Assembly: GCA_018105865.1 (NCBI GenBank)
Contig: JACLAT010000155.1
Location: forward strand, 21,001 to 85,000
Length of the DNA stretch: 64,000 nt
Origin: Metaphire vulgaris
Taxonomy: Eukaryota; Annelida; Clitellata; Crassiclitellata; Megascolecidae
Direction of reading: 5' to 3'
Shown: piece by piece, positions 11,379 to 21,294 of the stretch
Position numbering within the stretch: position 1 is the stretch's first letter
How the letters are laid out: the number at the start of each line of letters is the position of its first letter
Notes under the pieces: model-generated
What the model saw: the letters and a program-made list of their open reading frames with translations, nothing else
Database searches by the model: none
What the model was told of the DNA's origin: nothing
Program-made: the position numbers and the translations under genes

Positions 11379-11519
11379 AGATAGTCAGGTGGCTAGGTGC
11401 AACATTGTGCAAAATGGACCTACCAGCAAAAAATACATTTTTGTGATCAGGAAAAGAAGGCAAACAACATAGGATATTGACACATCCTCAATTATGGGAA
11501 AAATTTGTGATATATTTGG

Positions 11520-12420
11520 ACCTTCGAAAAATAATTACTACTTTTACTTTTAATTTAGTTTTGGCTTCCTTATTTGACTTTCACTTTCAATTACGGTTTT
11601 TAGTGTCATTTAATTTCTATGTCAGTTCTAATTTTACTTTGTAAATAATTGTTAATTTTACTTTTACTTTTCCAAAATAAAATTACTTTCACGTTTACTC
11701 TTACTTTTAATTACAGTTTTATGTATATCATACCTTCCAGGCTTCCACTTAATTTATTTCATTTAACAGCAGTAACAGTCATTCACTGGGCTATAGCATG
11801 CTGAATGCACAGCATTATTATACAATGCAACATGTAACGAATACGAACGACTGCCACTTGCCATTACATGCACAGAAACATTTAGTGTAATACCTAAGCT
11901 GTCACTATCAGACAGGAACAAATTCAAAATATGAGTGCAATGACTGCAAGTCTGCAATCAACTGGAAATTATTACGCAAATACGCAATGCTGCTGTTGAG
12001 CTTCATGAAGACACGCATCTCAAGACTTTTTGTGAGCCGGTTTCATTAAAAAAAACTGCCAAATACAGTATCACTCTCCATTTTTCTACCAGCAAACTGT
12101 CTAGATAAACTCATACTTTTCTATTTAGACACTCAAGAGTTGAGATGAATGATAATGTTTGTAAGAATAAACCGAAAGACGGCAGAAGTACAAACAGTAC
12201 GCTATGCCTAAACAACAGTCAGGCATGAACATAAATTTAAAATAAAACGGGAGAAAATTTTAACAATTTTACTTTACCAAATAATTACTACGTTTACTTT
12301 TAATTCATTTTTGGCGTCCTTATTTTACTTCTACTTTCTATTTCAGTTCAAACCTATATTTTACTTCCTATTTCAGCTTTACTGAACTTAATGCAAATAA
12401 TTTTACTTTTAATTTCTATT
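11520..12420. repeat. ACTTTT-rich low-complexity tracts
   Basis: Two related tracts (about 11,520-11,740 and 12,240-12,420) are built from TTTACTTTTAATT words and begin with the same AAATAATTACTAC. The sequence between them contains no recognised gene. Confidence 0.65.
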
Positions 12421-12848
12421 ATTATATAAATTCAGTAATATATCACTGCAAGACAATAACTCTAAAATATTTTTGAAAACAAATGGTAATGATCGATTTT
12501 TCAAGTCATCTAATAATGTATTCGCACCCGTCAACTATATAGCAATGCCATGGAACGTTCATTCGCTAGAATTGATAAAACGTCTTCAAAATATTTTTGA
12601 AAACAAATGGTAATGATCGATTTTTCAAGTCATCTAATAATGTATTCGCACCTGTCAAACTACCATAGCAATGCACTGCAACGTCTTGAATCGCTGGAGT
12701 TGATCAATTATTTATGATGTTTCCCAGAGGTTATTATTTTCTTCTCAAGTTATTGTGTTGCCCATCGGGGAAAAAAAATCTATTCAAATTAATGCACATT
12801 ACGTCGATACCAATGAAAAATATTTCAAAGCGCGACGAAAAATTTCTG

Positions 12849-12857
12849 CATAAAAGG
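12849..12857 (+). promoter_or_regulatory. TATA-like box, copy 2
   Basis: CATAAAAGG, 83-91 bp upstream of the ATG at 12940. Confidence 0.5.
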
Positions 12858-12939
12858 CGGCGTTGAGATTGGTGGAAATCATTGACGATCTACGCTCAGC
12901 AACTCTGTTCTTCATCAGTTGGTCGAACGGTGATCTGCA

Positions 12940-13033
12940 ATGGCGAAAGGAGTCGTTCAACTCTTCGCGATGATTCTCATTGCGACAGTTTTTCTGTTCC
13001 AGGCGATGGCTCAGACAGAAATACCAGAAACAG
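12940..13033 (+). CDS. First coding exon of a secreted protein, copy 2
   Basis: Same 31-codon signal-peptide exon as at 8691-8784, here on the plus strand, with the GTAATT donor at 13034. The two exons in this arm point away from the B spacer, so they form a divergent pair. Confidence 0.6.
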
Positions 13034-13794
13034 GTAATTCGCCCATTACGAGATTCTAACATAGCAAGTACCGATAAGTACAATATTCGAAGGCCTGAGA
13101 AGAAATATTTTGACAGTGTCAATGTTTCACTGAAGTGACATGTTAAAGTCAAATATATCGGCGACTGACAACCCCTTACCAGAAGATCCATTCGCAGTAT
13201 AATGTAATCTTAAAATGTTCTAGTATTTTGACAATCACTCGTCGTCAGAGGAGGGTGTTAGGTAGACCATACTTAGGATGTCCACTCCGTCCCGATGGAC
13301 ATGGCAAGTAAAATGCACTGCAAGGTCTGGAATTTATTATTTAGGCTCTATAGCAATGATTAATTGATAGTGCCTTGCTGTTTGCGAAACAGAAAACTAA
13401 TAAGCAAAAGTAAATGGATCATCGCATCTGTTACGTAACAGTCGTCTATAACGCAGAATTTAACTTGCTATTCTGGTCAATCACTCCACTTGTTAAACTA
13501 TCTATTGACTAATCAACGGAAACGTTTTTTTCTAACACGGTTGGGGTCATCATGTCGTAGTCTATTAAACAAGGGATATTATATGATTCTCAAATTGCCC
13601 TGTTACAAATTTTAAATGTTCCAATTGCCCTTAAAATTCAAATTGCCCCTGGTGGCATGCAGAGGACGTTGAGAACCACTGCCCCTACAGAAAGAGGCAC
13701 ACAGGCACTTTACTTTTGACTCATAAATTACTTGGATAAATGTAATATGCTTTCTGATTCTCAATTTGGCTTCAGGTCCAACCATTTTATTCAT

Positions 13795-14375
13795 ATCTCT
13801 TCTTCTTTCTTTCCTTCCGTCTTTCCCTATTGGGTTGGACGATGGGTCTGAATGAGTTCCTTCCACTTCTGTCTGTCTCTTGCTGCTCTGGTCAATTGGA
13901 TGAAGTTCATTTGCATTTCTTCTGCATCCTCTTTTAAGTTTTCTATCCATGTTTTTCTTGGTCTTCCTTTTCTCCTTTTCCCTTCAACATAGTTGTATAG
14001 TGCTTTCTTTGGTAGTCTTTCTTCCTTCATTCTTTCAACATGACCAAACCATTTCAGTCTTCGTTTCTGTATTGATTCGAGTATCGTTTCGTTTTGCTCT
14101 GTCTTTTCTCTGATCGTTTCATTTCTTATTCTTTGTCTTCTGCTGACTCCTGCTATTCCTCTTAACCAGTTCATTTCTGCAGTCATTAATCTTTTTTCGT
14201 CTTTCTTCTTTATGGTCCAGCATTCTGATCCATATAATGGTATTGGTTTGATCAGTGTATTATATAGCTTTAGTTTTGTTTTCAGTGATATTTGTTTGTC
14301 TTTCCATATCTTCTGAAGTTTTCCAAATGCTGCACTTGCTAGTCCAATTCTCCTTATTATGTCTTCTGCACCTAG
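13795..14375 (-). pseudogene. LINE C-terminal fragment, copy 1
   Basis: The open frame ending at 13827 encodes the region downstream of RT: YNTLIKPIPLYGSECWTIKK, LKWFGHVERMKEERLPKKAL, GKRRKGRPRKTWIENL and a short basic tail. This is the usual C-terminus of an endonuclease-type LINE. The RT catalytic core is missing. The upstream part of the same open frame (above about 14,375) belongs antisense to another LINE and is not part of the protein. Confidence 0.8.
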
Positions 14376-15125
14376 GACACACACTGAAATTGGTAAGAGA
14401 GCCTTTTCTATTTCTGGCCCAAAAATCTGGAACGCTCTCCCTCTGGCTGTCAGATCTACAGTACTTTTACTTCCTATGCGAAGCATTATGCAAATTCGTT
14501 GATACAAAAAAATCGATTTTCTCATATAACTCACTGGATGATGGATTTTTTATGTGGTGCATTTTGATAGTAGTAGTGTATAGTAGGCCTATCATATAGC
14601 TTAATAAAATGACCGGGTTCTTCTGCACAGGTTCCAACCTGTCTACCTTAAATCACTATTAACCTCTCAGCCTCCTCGACCCACACATTCGTCATCTCAT
14701 CTCACTCTGTCACGCCCGCCGCTCTGTCACGCCCGCCGAATCAGTCATCCCTGAAAATTTGCAACTGTGCCTTCTCATACGCCGCACCTGAACTTTGGAA
14801 CTCGACCCCATCTTCCCTCCGCAGACTTGGACACTTTCAAACAATAAAATCTGAATCCTCATTTCCTATAATTCCTGCATTATCTCCTCAAGTCTTCAGG
14901 TCTAAGCTCAAATCCTTCCTTTTTCTAAAATCATTTCCTCCCTAGCTGTAACAACCTAGCCTCACTGCCCTTCGGATGTTGACTATTGCCTGGCTGATCA
15001 TATACCTCTCCCATAGCTATTTTAAGAAAGGCTGAGCGCCTAAGAATAAGCAGCTACTGCTGTGCTGCTTTCCAAGGCGCTATAGAAATCCACGAGATTT
15101 TACCTACCTGCTTACTTACTTACTT
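14375..15125 (+). pseudogene. CR1/L2-like LINE 3' remnants
   Basis: Two decayed C-termini lie in tandem: GKRAFSISGPKIWNALPLAV near 14,390-14,450 and CAFSYAAPELWNSTPSSLRR near 14,770-14,830. The second is followed by SKLKSFLFLKSFPP, a stop and a 3' UTR ending in the LINE-typical GCGCTATAGAAAT motif and a CTTA repeat at about 15,107-15,125. Confidence 0.75.
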
Positions 15126-15487
15126 ATGGTTACTTAAATTAAAAATGCTTAAAAGCTCCTTTTACATGCCACGCTAACGCCGTATTTATTTGCAACCATA
15201 TTTATTTGCAAGCCAACAACATCAACATCCGTAAAACCATTGCGGTGTGTATTACTTGATTACTATATCACTGACTCAGTCTGTCAGTTTGCGGTTTTGT
15301 TGAGATGATAACATTATAGAACTATTTAAAATCAAGTATTTATAAATAGTGCCAAACTATTTATAACTATCATTTAAATAGGTAAGTTCACTAACTATTA
15401 AAAATAGTTGCTCAGATGGCTTAGATCTAATCAAATAGTATTTAAATAGTATTGACTATTTCAATAGTTACAACACTGCGAGACACG
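15126..15487. repeat. ACTATTT / AAATAGT-rich tract
   Basis: From about 15,310 the words ACTATTT and AAATAGT recur many times in both orientations, with potential for short hairpins. The first 180 bases hold a short duplicated TATTTATTTGCAA motif. No gene is seen. Confidence 0.6.
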
Positions 15488-15845
15488 ATCTACTCTAGAG
15501 TACGTTTTACTTAGGCGTGATGAACTCTAGAGTACATTATGCCTAGGTATGAAGTACCCAGAGTACGTTGTACCTAGGTATAATATACTCTGCAGTGCGT
15601 TGTACCTGGAGTCCACCATGCCTAGGTAGTTCGTACTCTCGAGTGCTTGCTACCGCCAGTTATCGGGTGCTCTAGAGTACATTTTACCCAGGCACGATCG
15701 TACCTGGCACAATGATACATCATACCTAGGCACAATATACTCTAGAGTACATTGTACCTAGGTATGATGTACTCTAGAGTACATTGTGCCTACGTATGTT
15801 TGTACTCTAGAATACATTGTGCCTAGAATCCGCCATGCCTGCCAC
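15488..15845. repeat. 32-bp tandem array of CTAG palindromes
   Basis: About ten degenerate units of roughly 32 bp. Most have a CTCTAGAGTAC block and a CCTAGG block separated by ATTGTA-like spacers. Both blocks are self-complementary, so the array presents evenly spaced dyad sites. Copies lie at 44,622-44,963 and 54,196-54,540. It ends at a GC-rich stretch containing CGGCGCGCGGTGACCG. A dyad-binding protein array is one possible role, but nothing in the sequence proves it. Confidence 0.8.
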
Positions 15846-16745
15846 ACCGGCGCGCGGTGACCGGGGCCTGTTGGCGATGCGTTGAGCCGTCAGCGAAGCT
15901 TCTTACCACCGTTGACGACGACGCTGTTGGGTGAGTCCCGGGTTTATCTTTCTGACGGCAAGTATTGGAAAATACAGACAGCTGTTGCTGATACCGCTCA
16001 AGCGCCGGTCTTAAAAATTGAAAATCTCTGAAAATTTGTCAGTCATGTGGATGTGGTCTCGTTTTCGCACTGTCGTGGTTATTATTGTGAAGCGAAAGAG
16101 CATAGCACAGCGATTGAAAGTGAATGAGTATTGAAGCCCGATAAAGTGCTAAAAGCTTATCGTTTCATATTGACGTATTAAAGGCTATTGATTGCATTTC
16201 TCAGTGCCGCTAGTTATTTTGGCGGCCCAGAGTGCGTCTAGCTAACGCGTCTTTGTCCGCGTTACCAGTGTTGCCACTGTTGACATTGTTTCCAAATTTG
16301 GTTACGTTCTGTAAATATTGCTTTGTCAATAACTAAATAAACCAACAGTTATCGGAAGATGCATTTGTGCCTTATAAAGTCGCTGTTGACCTAGTCTCAG
16401 CGCATTGTCAGTGAAGGCGAGTCTTGGCTGTGATGAAAAAGGCCTATCCTTTGGTTACATATGCACCGAGGAGGTCAACTCTGAGCCAAGGAAGGAGACA
16501 GACGCCCGCCTGTCGAGGCGCGGGAAGTCAGTTTGGTGAATAGACGCCGTTGAGGAAAAGAGTGGATCGCCGTCCATTCAGGCACGGTTAATCCAGGTTT
16601 TTGGTGAAAGTGCTGAGCAAGCAAATAGACGCTGCTGCCCGTCTAGAATTGAGTGCAGAAGAAACCAAGCGTGCTAAGAAGCCGTAACAGAGGAAAGACA
16701 TCGCCGCCTGTCTTTAAGAGAGCGTAAGTCGGTCACTTTACCGAC
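15846..16745. other. Moderately GC-rich DNA, possible 5' region of the next ORF
   Basis: It contains a GGTGAGTCCC donor-like site near 15,929 and short open frames, for example one ending AEETKRAKKP at about 16,687, but no recognised domain. It could be the 5' part of the basic/acidic ORF that follows. Confidence 0.4.
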
Positions 16746-16746
16746 A

Positions 16747-17118
16747 ATGAAGAGGCGTAATACAAAGTCGAAGCCAGTGACCAAAAATACGTACCGAAAT
16801 CGCTTAAGGCGCCGAGACCAAGCGGTGACCAGCGATAGGAGGAGCCAGTTAAAGTGTCTCTTGGACGAGCCTGAGACAGACAAAGACAGGTCAGACGAGG
16901 AAAATCGGGACCCTGTGTTGAGAAACGGCCATCCTCACTATGCGGCCTACCCGGCAGCCGCGGACACCTCGTCTGATGGTTGTGAATCGGAAAGTCAAAC
17001 AGATGCCGCCGATCAGGCAGAGTCGGCGGCAGATGGCGATCGGGAAACCGAGCGGGTGTCGGGGCCGCCCGACCACCGGACGCGCTACGAGACCGCGATC
17101 CAGGGTCGCCACGCATAG
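16747..17118 (+). CDS. Hypothetical basic-then-acidic protein, copy 1
   Basis: I do not recognise the family. The N-terminal third is strongly basic (KRRNTKSKPVTKN, NRLRRRDQ). The rest is acidic and Ser/Asp/Glu-rich (DEPETDKDRSDEENRD, then ESESQTDAADQAESAADGD). One G missing from a G run near 17,060 truncates this copy relative to 43,250-43,801 and 55,454-55,852. The C-terminus of the longest version reads into LINE 3'-UTR sequence, so its true end is uncertain. It could be a LINE ORF1 remnant or a nuclear protein exon. Confidence 0.35.
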   Translation: MKRRNTKSKPVTKNTYRNRLRRRDQAVTSDRRSQLKCLLDEPETDKDRSDEENRDPVLRNGHPHYAAYPAAADTSSDGCESESQTDAADQAESAADGDRETERVSGPPDHRTRYETAIQGRHA

Positions 17119-17290
17119 TCTGTCTTGCTCTTTCCTCTGTCTGATCTCTGCATTGACCTGGTCTTCTGCCGATGGATTTAAAGTACCATCGAGATACCCT
17201 TAGGTATTAGAACTGGTGCTATAGAAATGCATGATAATTATTATTGTCATATATTAATTATGATATTTTGGCCTTTGTTTTTAAAGGACT
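17110..17290 (+). mobile_element. LINE 3' UTR fragment
   Basis: Related in sequence and order to the LINE 3' end at 2,706-2,950 (minus strand). It includes the GGTGCTATAGAAATGCATG motif and an AT-rich tail. Confidence 0.6.
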
Positions 17291-17440
17291 GAAGATATTT
17301 ACTGTTTTCTAATAAATTTACCATATGCCATAATGACATTTGCAAGCTTATTTATTTATGAGATGGGAAAAAATAAACTTTACTTTACTTTACTTTACAT
17401 TCGAACAGCGATGATGATTCCTTGACCTGCAGAACGCTAT

Positions 17441-17441
<1 letters not shown>

Positions 17442-17489
<48 letters not shown>

Positions 17490-17556
17490 TGTATATATAG
17501 TTATTTATTTATGAGTTGGAAGCAATAAACTTTACTTTACTTTGCATTCGAACAGC

Positions 17557-17597
<41 letters not shown>
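17442..17597. repeat. Two TA microsatellites in a short duplicated context
   Basis: TA runs at about 17,442-17,486 and 17,559-17,597 are each flanked by a TTTACTTTACTTT...CATTCGAACAGCG context. This indicates a local tandem duplication of about 115 bp. Confidence 0.85.
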
Positions 17598-17599
<2 letters not shown>

Positions 17600-17835
17600 C
17601 GTTCTGCGGGTCAATATATGCATATATACTGTATATACGTTTTATTTTCCTGCTGAAAAACCTACTGATTGCACATCTAGGTGTAATACGCCCAACTGAA
17701 AGATTCATGCATATAATAATATACAGTATGATTGCTCGATGATATACGTGATAAGGATTTTAAAACCTATGGCTCATGGTTTCTACGTGACAAATGTTAA
17801 TTACTGATAATAAAGTAAATCGATGTCGCTATGCT

Positions 17836-17855
17836 ATGTTATATTACTATAACAT
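17836..17855. other. Perfect 8-bp hairpin with TTAC loop
   Basis: ATGTTATA-TTAC-TATAACAT is a perfect 8-bp stem with a 4-base loop. It contains TTATATTAC, one mismatch from the TAATATTAC nonanucleotide of rolling-circle origins. It is conserved at 42,602-42,621 and 56,545-56,564. In AT-rich DNA this may be chance. Confidence 0.3.
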
Positions 17856-17958
17856 CTAAATGTAACGCCCTCGGTCTTCCTTATTATATAGAAAAAGTCT
17901 AAATCGGGTTGATGAGTTTTTCGGATTGATCGGTTATTGTTTCTTTCACATCATTTAA

Positions 17959-18359
17959 CCCACTCGTGCCTTGCGTCCCCTAAATGGGACGCTTGCTAAA
18001 AAGTTATCACAAAGGCCTTTTAAACCGAATTTAAATTTAAAATCCGACCAAATGTTCCGTAACTTAATATGCTTTATTTTAAAACTGAGTTATTGGGTGA
18101 TTTTAAAGACCACTGATTGTGATTCACGAAGCGCTTTTGTTAGTCAACAAGCTAACCTTATAGTTTTCAATTTTCATGTCAAGAAAAATTCTGCAGTTAT
18201 TATTTGCACCCTTTTTGTTTGGTATCCATGAGTAATCCTTTTGGGTAAATCAGTTTTCTTGTCGTTGCTGTATTTTTAATTGTTATTTTGCGATTCTATG
18301 ATTATTTTATCAGTCATGGAAAAGGTGTCCCATTGTATGGGACGCTAGGCACGAGAAGG
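17959..18359. mobile_element. piggyBac-type MITE
   Basis: A TTAA (17955-17958) is followed by CCCACTCGTGCC, and the right end is the inverse GGCACGAGAAGG. Each end also has an internal GCGTCCC...GGGACGC-type hairpin. TTAA plus CCC ends fit the piggyBac superfamily. The right TTAA is absent. The short ORF inside has no transposase motifs. Confidence 0.6.
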
Positions 18360-18389
18360 TGTGCTATTTGTACAATATTCAGACTTGTG

Positions 18390-19140
18390 ATCTCGAGACC
18401 TTAGGTCTCGAACTCGAGTGCACTCTGAGTTTGCCCACAGAAGGTCTTGGTCTTGGTCTCGAGACCAGAGGGGCAAAGTCTTGGTATTGGTCTCGAGACT
18501 TAGAGCCAAAAGTCTCGAGTTTCTGGTTGAAGTCTCGAGTTCTCATAGCTGCTGAATTGAATTTGAAATTTTAAAAAGTAATTAATGAATTATCAATTAT
18601 AATTGTTGCACTGAACTGAATATCGCATATATAGATCCCTGGATGTGATTCCAAACAGGGCTCGTCTTGGTTCGTCTGTGCTAACTAATTTGTTTTCACA
18701 AAATGCAATATGCATTTGCAAAATGACAATTGAATGTTGTAACTAGTCATTTGAATCTAGATTGAACTTTAATTAGATTTAGTTAAATAATTATTTTTAA
18801 TGAATGAGAACAATAATATCATAAATACTGTAAAGTTGAAAAAACCATTACGTTAATGACATTAACTAACAAACCATTAACTAACTGTCTATTGTATAAC
18901 TTCAGTAGCTGGTGTTTGGATATTACAGTGTATCTTCATTGTTAATCAATACAAACATATTGGTACAAATGCGCATACTATTTTGATATTCTAACGAATA
19001 AGGATCAATAGAGCCATTGTAAAAATGTAAAAATCTATAAATATGTCGATAAGTTTGGAACTCGAGAGCAAGATGTTGAAGGTCTTGATCTTGGTCTCGA
19101 GACCAGAGGGGTAAAGTCTTGGTCTTGGTCTCGAGACCTT
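18390..19140. repeat. Clusters of the GGTCTCGAGACC dyad
   Basis: TTGGTCTCGAGACCA-type palindromes recur at about 18,390-18,550 and 19,060-19,140. The stretch between (18,560-19,060) is AT-rich with nothing recognised. Confidence 0.7.
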
Positions 19141-19710
19141 TTCAAAAGTCTCGTTAACAAGACTAACCAACGAGTTCAAAATTCATTGGCTCGGTAGTTT
19201 CAAAAACCCCAAAACGTGAGCACATAACCCCAGTCCGTAAGGGGTTTTCACTGGCTTCCAATTAAAGAAAGGATAGACTTTAAAATCTGCCTTCAGCTAT
19301 ACAAAACACTTTACTACAAGGAACCCAGTTACCTTCTTTCAAAACTTTCTGTACAAGCAAACAAATACTGACTATTACTTCACTGTAATAGTTCTTCACT
19401 GCAATAGTTCTCTCCATCTCCCATACTCGGACAGTTCTTGGTTCTCGTGCTTTCTCAGTGGCCGCCCCAAAACTCTGGAACTCATTGCCTCAGCATTGAA
19501 AATTCATTACAAATTTTTAGAGCAAGATTAAAAAGCCATCTTTTGATCGGGCTTATCCACCATAGACTGTCACCCGTTTGTCCGGCCGGATACCTTGGAT
19601 TTGACCTGGATCTTTAGTGATTTGGATTTGGTGTGCCATCGGTTGATGCTCCTGTGCATTATAAAAGTGGCGCTATAGAAGTTTAAGATTAGATTAGATT
19701 AGATATATAT
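19140..19710 (+). pseudogene. CR1/L2-like LINE 3' end, copy 1
   Basis: It encodes the thumb region VQNSLARVVSKTPKREHITP-like sequence, GFHWLPIKERIDFKICLQLY and SRAFSVAAPKLWNSLP with frameshifts. A 3' UTR follows that ends in GGCGCTATAGAAGTTTAAG and a GATTA repeat at about 19,686-19,704. Confidence 0.8.
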
Positions 19711-19814
19711 GGACGCAGAATTTTAATACAGGTTTTGACTAAGTAAGTAAAACTCGTTGTATGGTTTGCTTGAATTATAGTTTGTGCACTATATAGGGTA
19801 AGTGGTTAAATTAA

Positions 19815-20474
19815 ATGTTTAGGCTGAAAACTGGCCTTATTAAGCTATCACATATAAACTTTAGGCAAATAACAATACGGAAATTACCAAAGATGGTCGC
19901 AAGCAGAAAATTTAAGGTACATGAAGTTGTGTCTATGCTTGAAGATGAGTTGGACTCTCATGCAGCTGATGTGTATATAGCTCAACCAAATGACCCGTGT
20001 TGTCAGTGGCGGTCGGTTCCAGGATTTGGCAATTGGGGGTTGGGGGTTGGGGTGGCAACTTCTAAGCATGGGGCCAACCATTTGTTGATAGGTACTGTAT
20101 GTAGTAGTAGTGAGTATACAGTCACCACATGTGGGCTACTGGCGGGCCAGGCACTCAATAAAGGGTGGGAGCACGGACCCCGCCCAGGACCTCTCATGAT
20201 TCACCAGTGCAACAGCAACATGGGAGGGTCGATCAGATGGATCAAATTATTTCTTATAAATTTCGATCTGATCCTGTTAATGGTGGTGACCTCTGTTTGC
20301 TTATTTACTGACGTGGCAATGCAAAGCGCATGGCTTCTTTACAGGATGAATACAGCAGTAGAGACAGACCGAACTTCGGCTTCGGCTTCGGCGCCGAATC
20401 TAAGGAATCTGTCAGATTCGGCCAACATTCGGCTACGGCCTAATCGCTTTCATAATAATCGGCTTCGGCCTTAA
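19815..20474 (+). pseudogene. Possible piggyBac-like transposase N-terminal remnant
   Basis: Around 19,890-20,000 the frame reads FKVHEVVSMLEDELD and ADVYIAQPND. This resembles the acidic N-terminal region of piggyBac-type transposases, and piggyBac-type ends lie on both sides (18,359 and 21,261). No catalytic DDD core is seen, and the rest of the open frame runs into low-complexity sequence. Weak call. Confidence 0.25.
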
Positions 20475-20475
20475 C
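20375..20475. repeat. TTCGGC-type simple repeat and dyad
   Basis: TTCGGCTTCGGC and related CGGCTACGGCC words recur. A short inverted pair, GATTCGGC/GCCGAATC, lies within. Confidence 0.6.
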
Positions 20476-20729
20476 TAAGTATTGTAATTCGGCTATAAGA
20501 CGAAACTCTGTCATATAATTGATGACTGCAAACGTTTTCGTTATTATAAAGTAATTAATCTTGATTTATAATGTGTACGTATACTCTCTGGAATAAGTTG
20601 TCTAACGAATAAGGATCAATAGAGCCATTGTATTATTTGCTTTTGATAGGTCACAAATTTTATCGGAGGCAATAAGTGGATTAAGAGGGATGTGATGGGT
20701 TTACAGGTGATGGTTCAAAGAAGTGACTA

Positions 20730-21010
20730 TGTCATGTCATATCATGAAGCCGTCTTCGCTTTGCGAAGGTTGGCTGCAACGCTGAACAATAATTCTCCAT
20801 TCTCCACTGCTCCCATTTTTTAGCTGCTTCCATTAGTGGAGCACCTTTCATATTAGTCCATGTCGTAATGTTATCTATCCAGCTGGTTCAGGGTCTGCCT
20901 TGTCTCCTGGTTCCTTCCGTTAAACCTGTTATCATTGAGTTTTCAATTGAATCTTCTGTTTTTCTGGTAACATGTTCAAAATATCTCATTTTTCTTGATT
21001 TTATATGTTT
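20730..21010 (-). pseudogene. LINE C-terminal relic
   Basis: The minus strand reads HVTRKTEDSIENSMITGLTE, then GTRRQGRP, an in-frame stop, SWIDNITTW and MEAAKKWEQWR. This is the end of another endonuclease-type LINE. Confidence 0.65.
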
Positions 21011-21260
21011 CAGGAATTCCTGATCTATAGAGCCATTTTGTATAGTTATCTAATTGGATATGAAATCCGTATAACGGATCCTGAACATTTTCCTCATGCA
21101 TTTGTTTTCAAATGCTTGAATAGAAGTGACTATAATAAATTTAATTCATCAATTTCTATTCCCGATTCAAATGCTTTGAGTCGTTTAGAAACTTCAGTCC
21201 CACCGGTCCTATATGTTTGATGAGTGACATTTTTGGATTTTACTTTAACAAAACGCCCCA

Positions 21261-21294
21261 CCCTCTCGTGCCTAGCGTCCCATAAATGGGACGC
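21261..21294 (+). mobile_element. Solitary piggyBac-type terminal repeat
   Basis: CCCTCTCGTGCCTAGCGTCC followed by a GGGACGC hairpin arm matches the ends of the MITE at 17,959-18,359. A TTAA lies 12 bp upstream at 21245-21248. No partner end is seen nearby. Confidence 0.5.

Larger units (their letters stand above)
9513..12464 (+). repeat. Module B, copy 1 (palindrome spacer)
   Basis: This sequence lies between the inverted A modules and recurs inverted at 47,986-50,931. Apart from the items listed separately, 9,513-10,264, 10,446-10,960 and 11,379-11,520 hold nothing I recognise. The open frames at 10,042-10,338 and 11,763-11,957 have no recognisable domain and are probably chance. Confidence 0.85.
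12465..13681 (-). repeat. Module A, copy 2 (inverted)
   Basis: Inverse of 8,041-9,512 with only about 1.5 units of the 124-bp repeat (12,465-12,656). It ends at the hAT-type CGTTGAGAACCACTG (13,667-13,681). The part from 13,034 to 13,666 downstream of the exon shows no convincing further exon. Confidence 0.9.

Noticed and set aside
12799..13191. 130-codon minus-strand frame in module A (also 8,572, 47,254 and 51,512)
   Set aside because: It is antisense to a convincing signal-peptide exon with TATA box and splice donor, and it has no recognisable domain.
16733..17116. Minus-strand Arg/Pro-rich frames opposite the basic/acidic ORF
   Set aside because: They are shadow frames from GC-rich codons with no domain. 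The plus-strand frame has the more protein-like composition.
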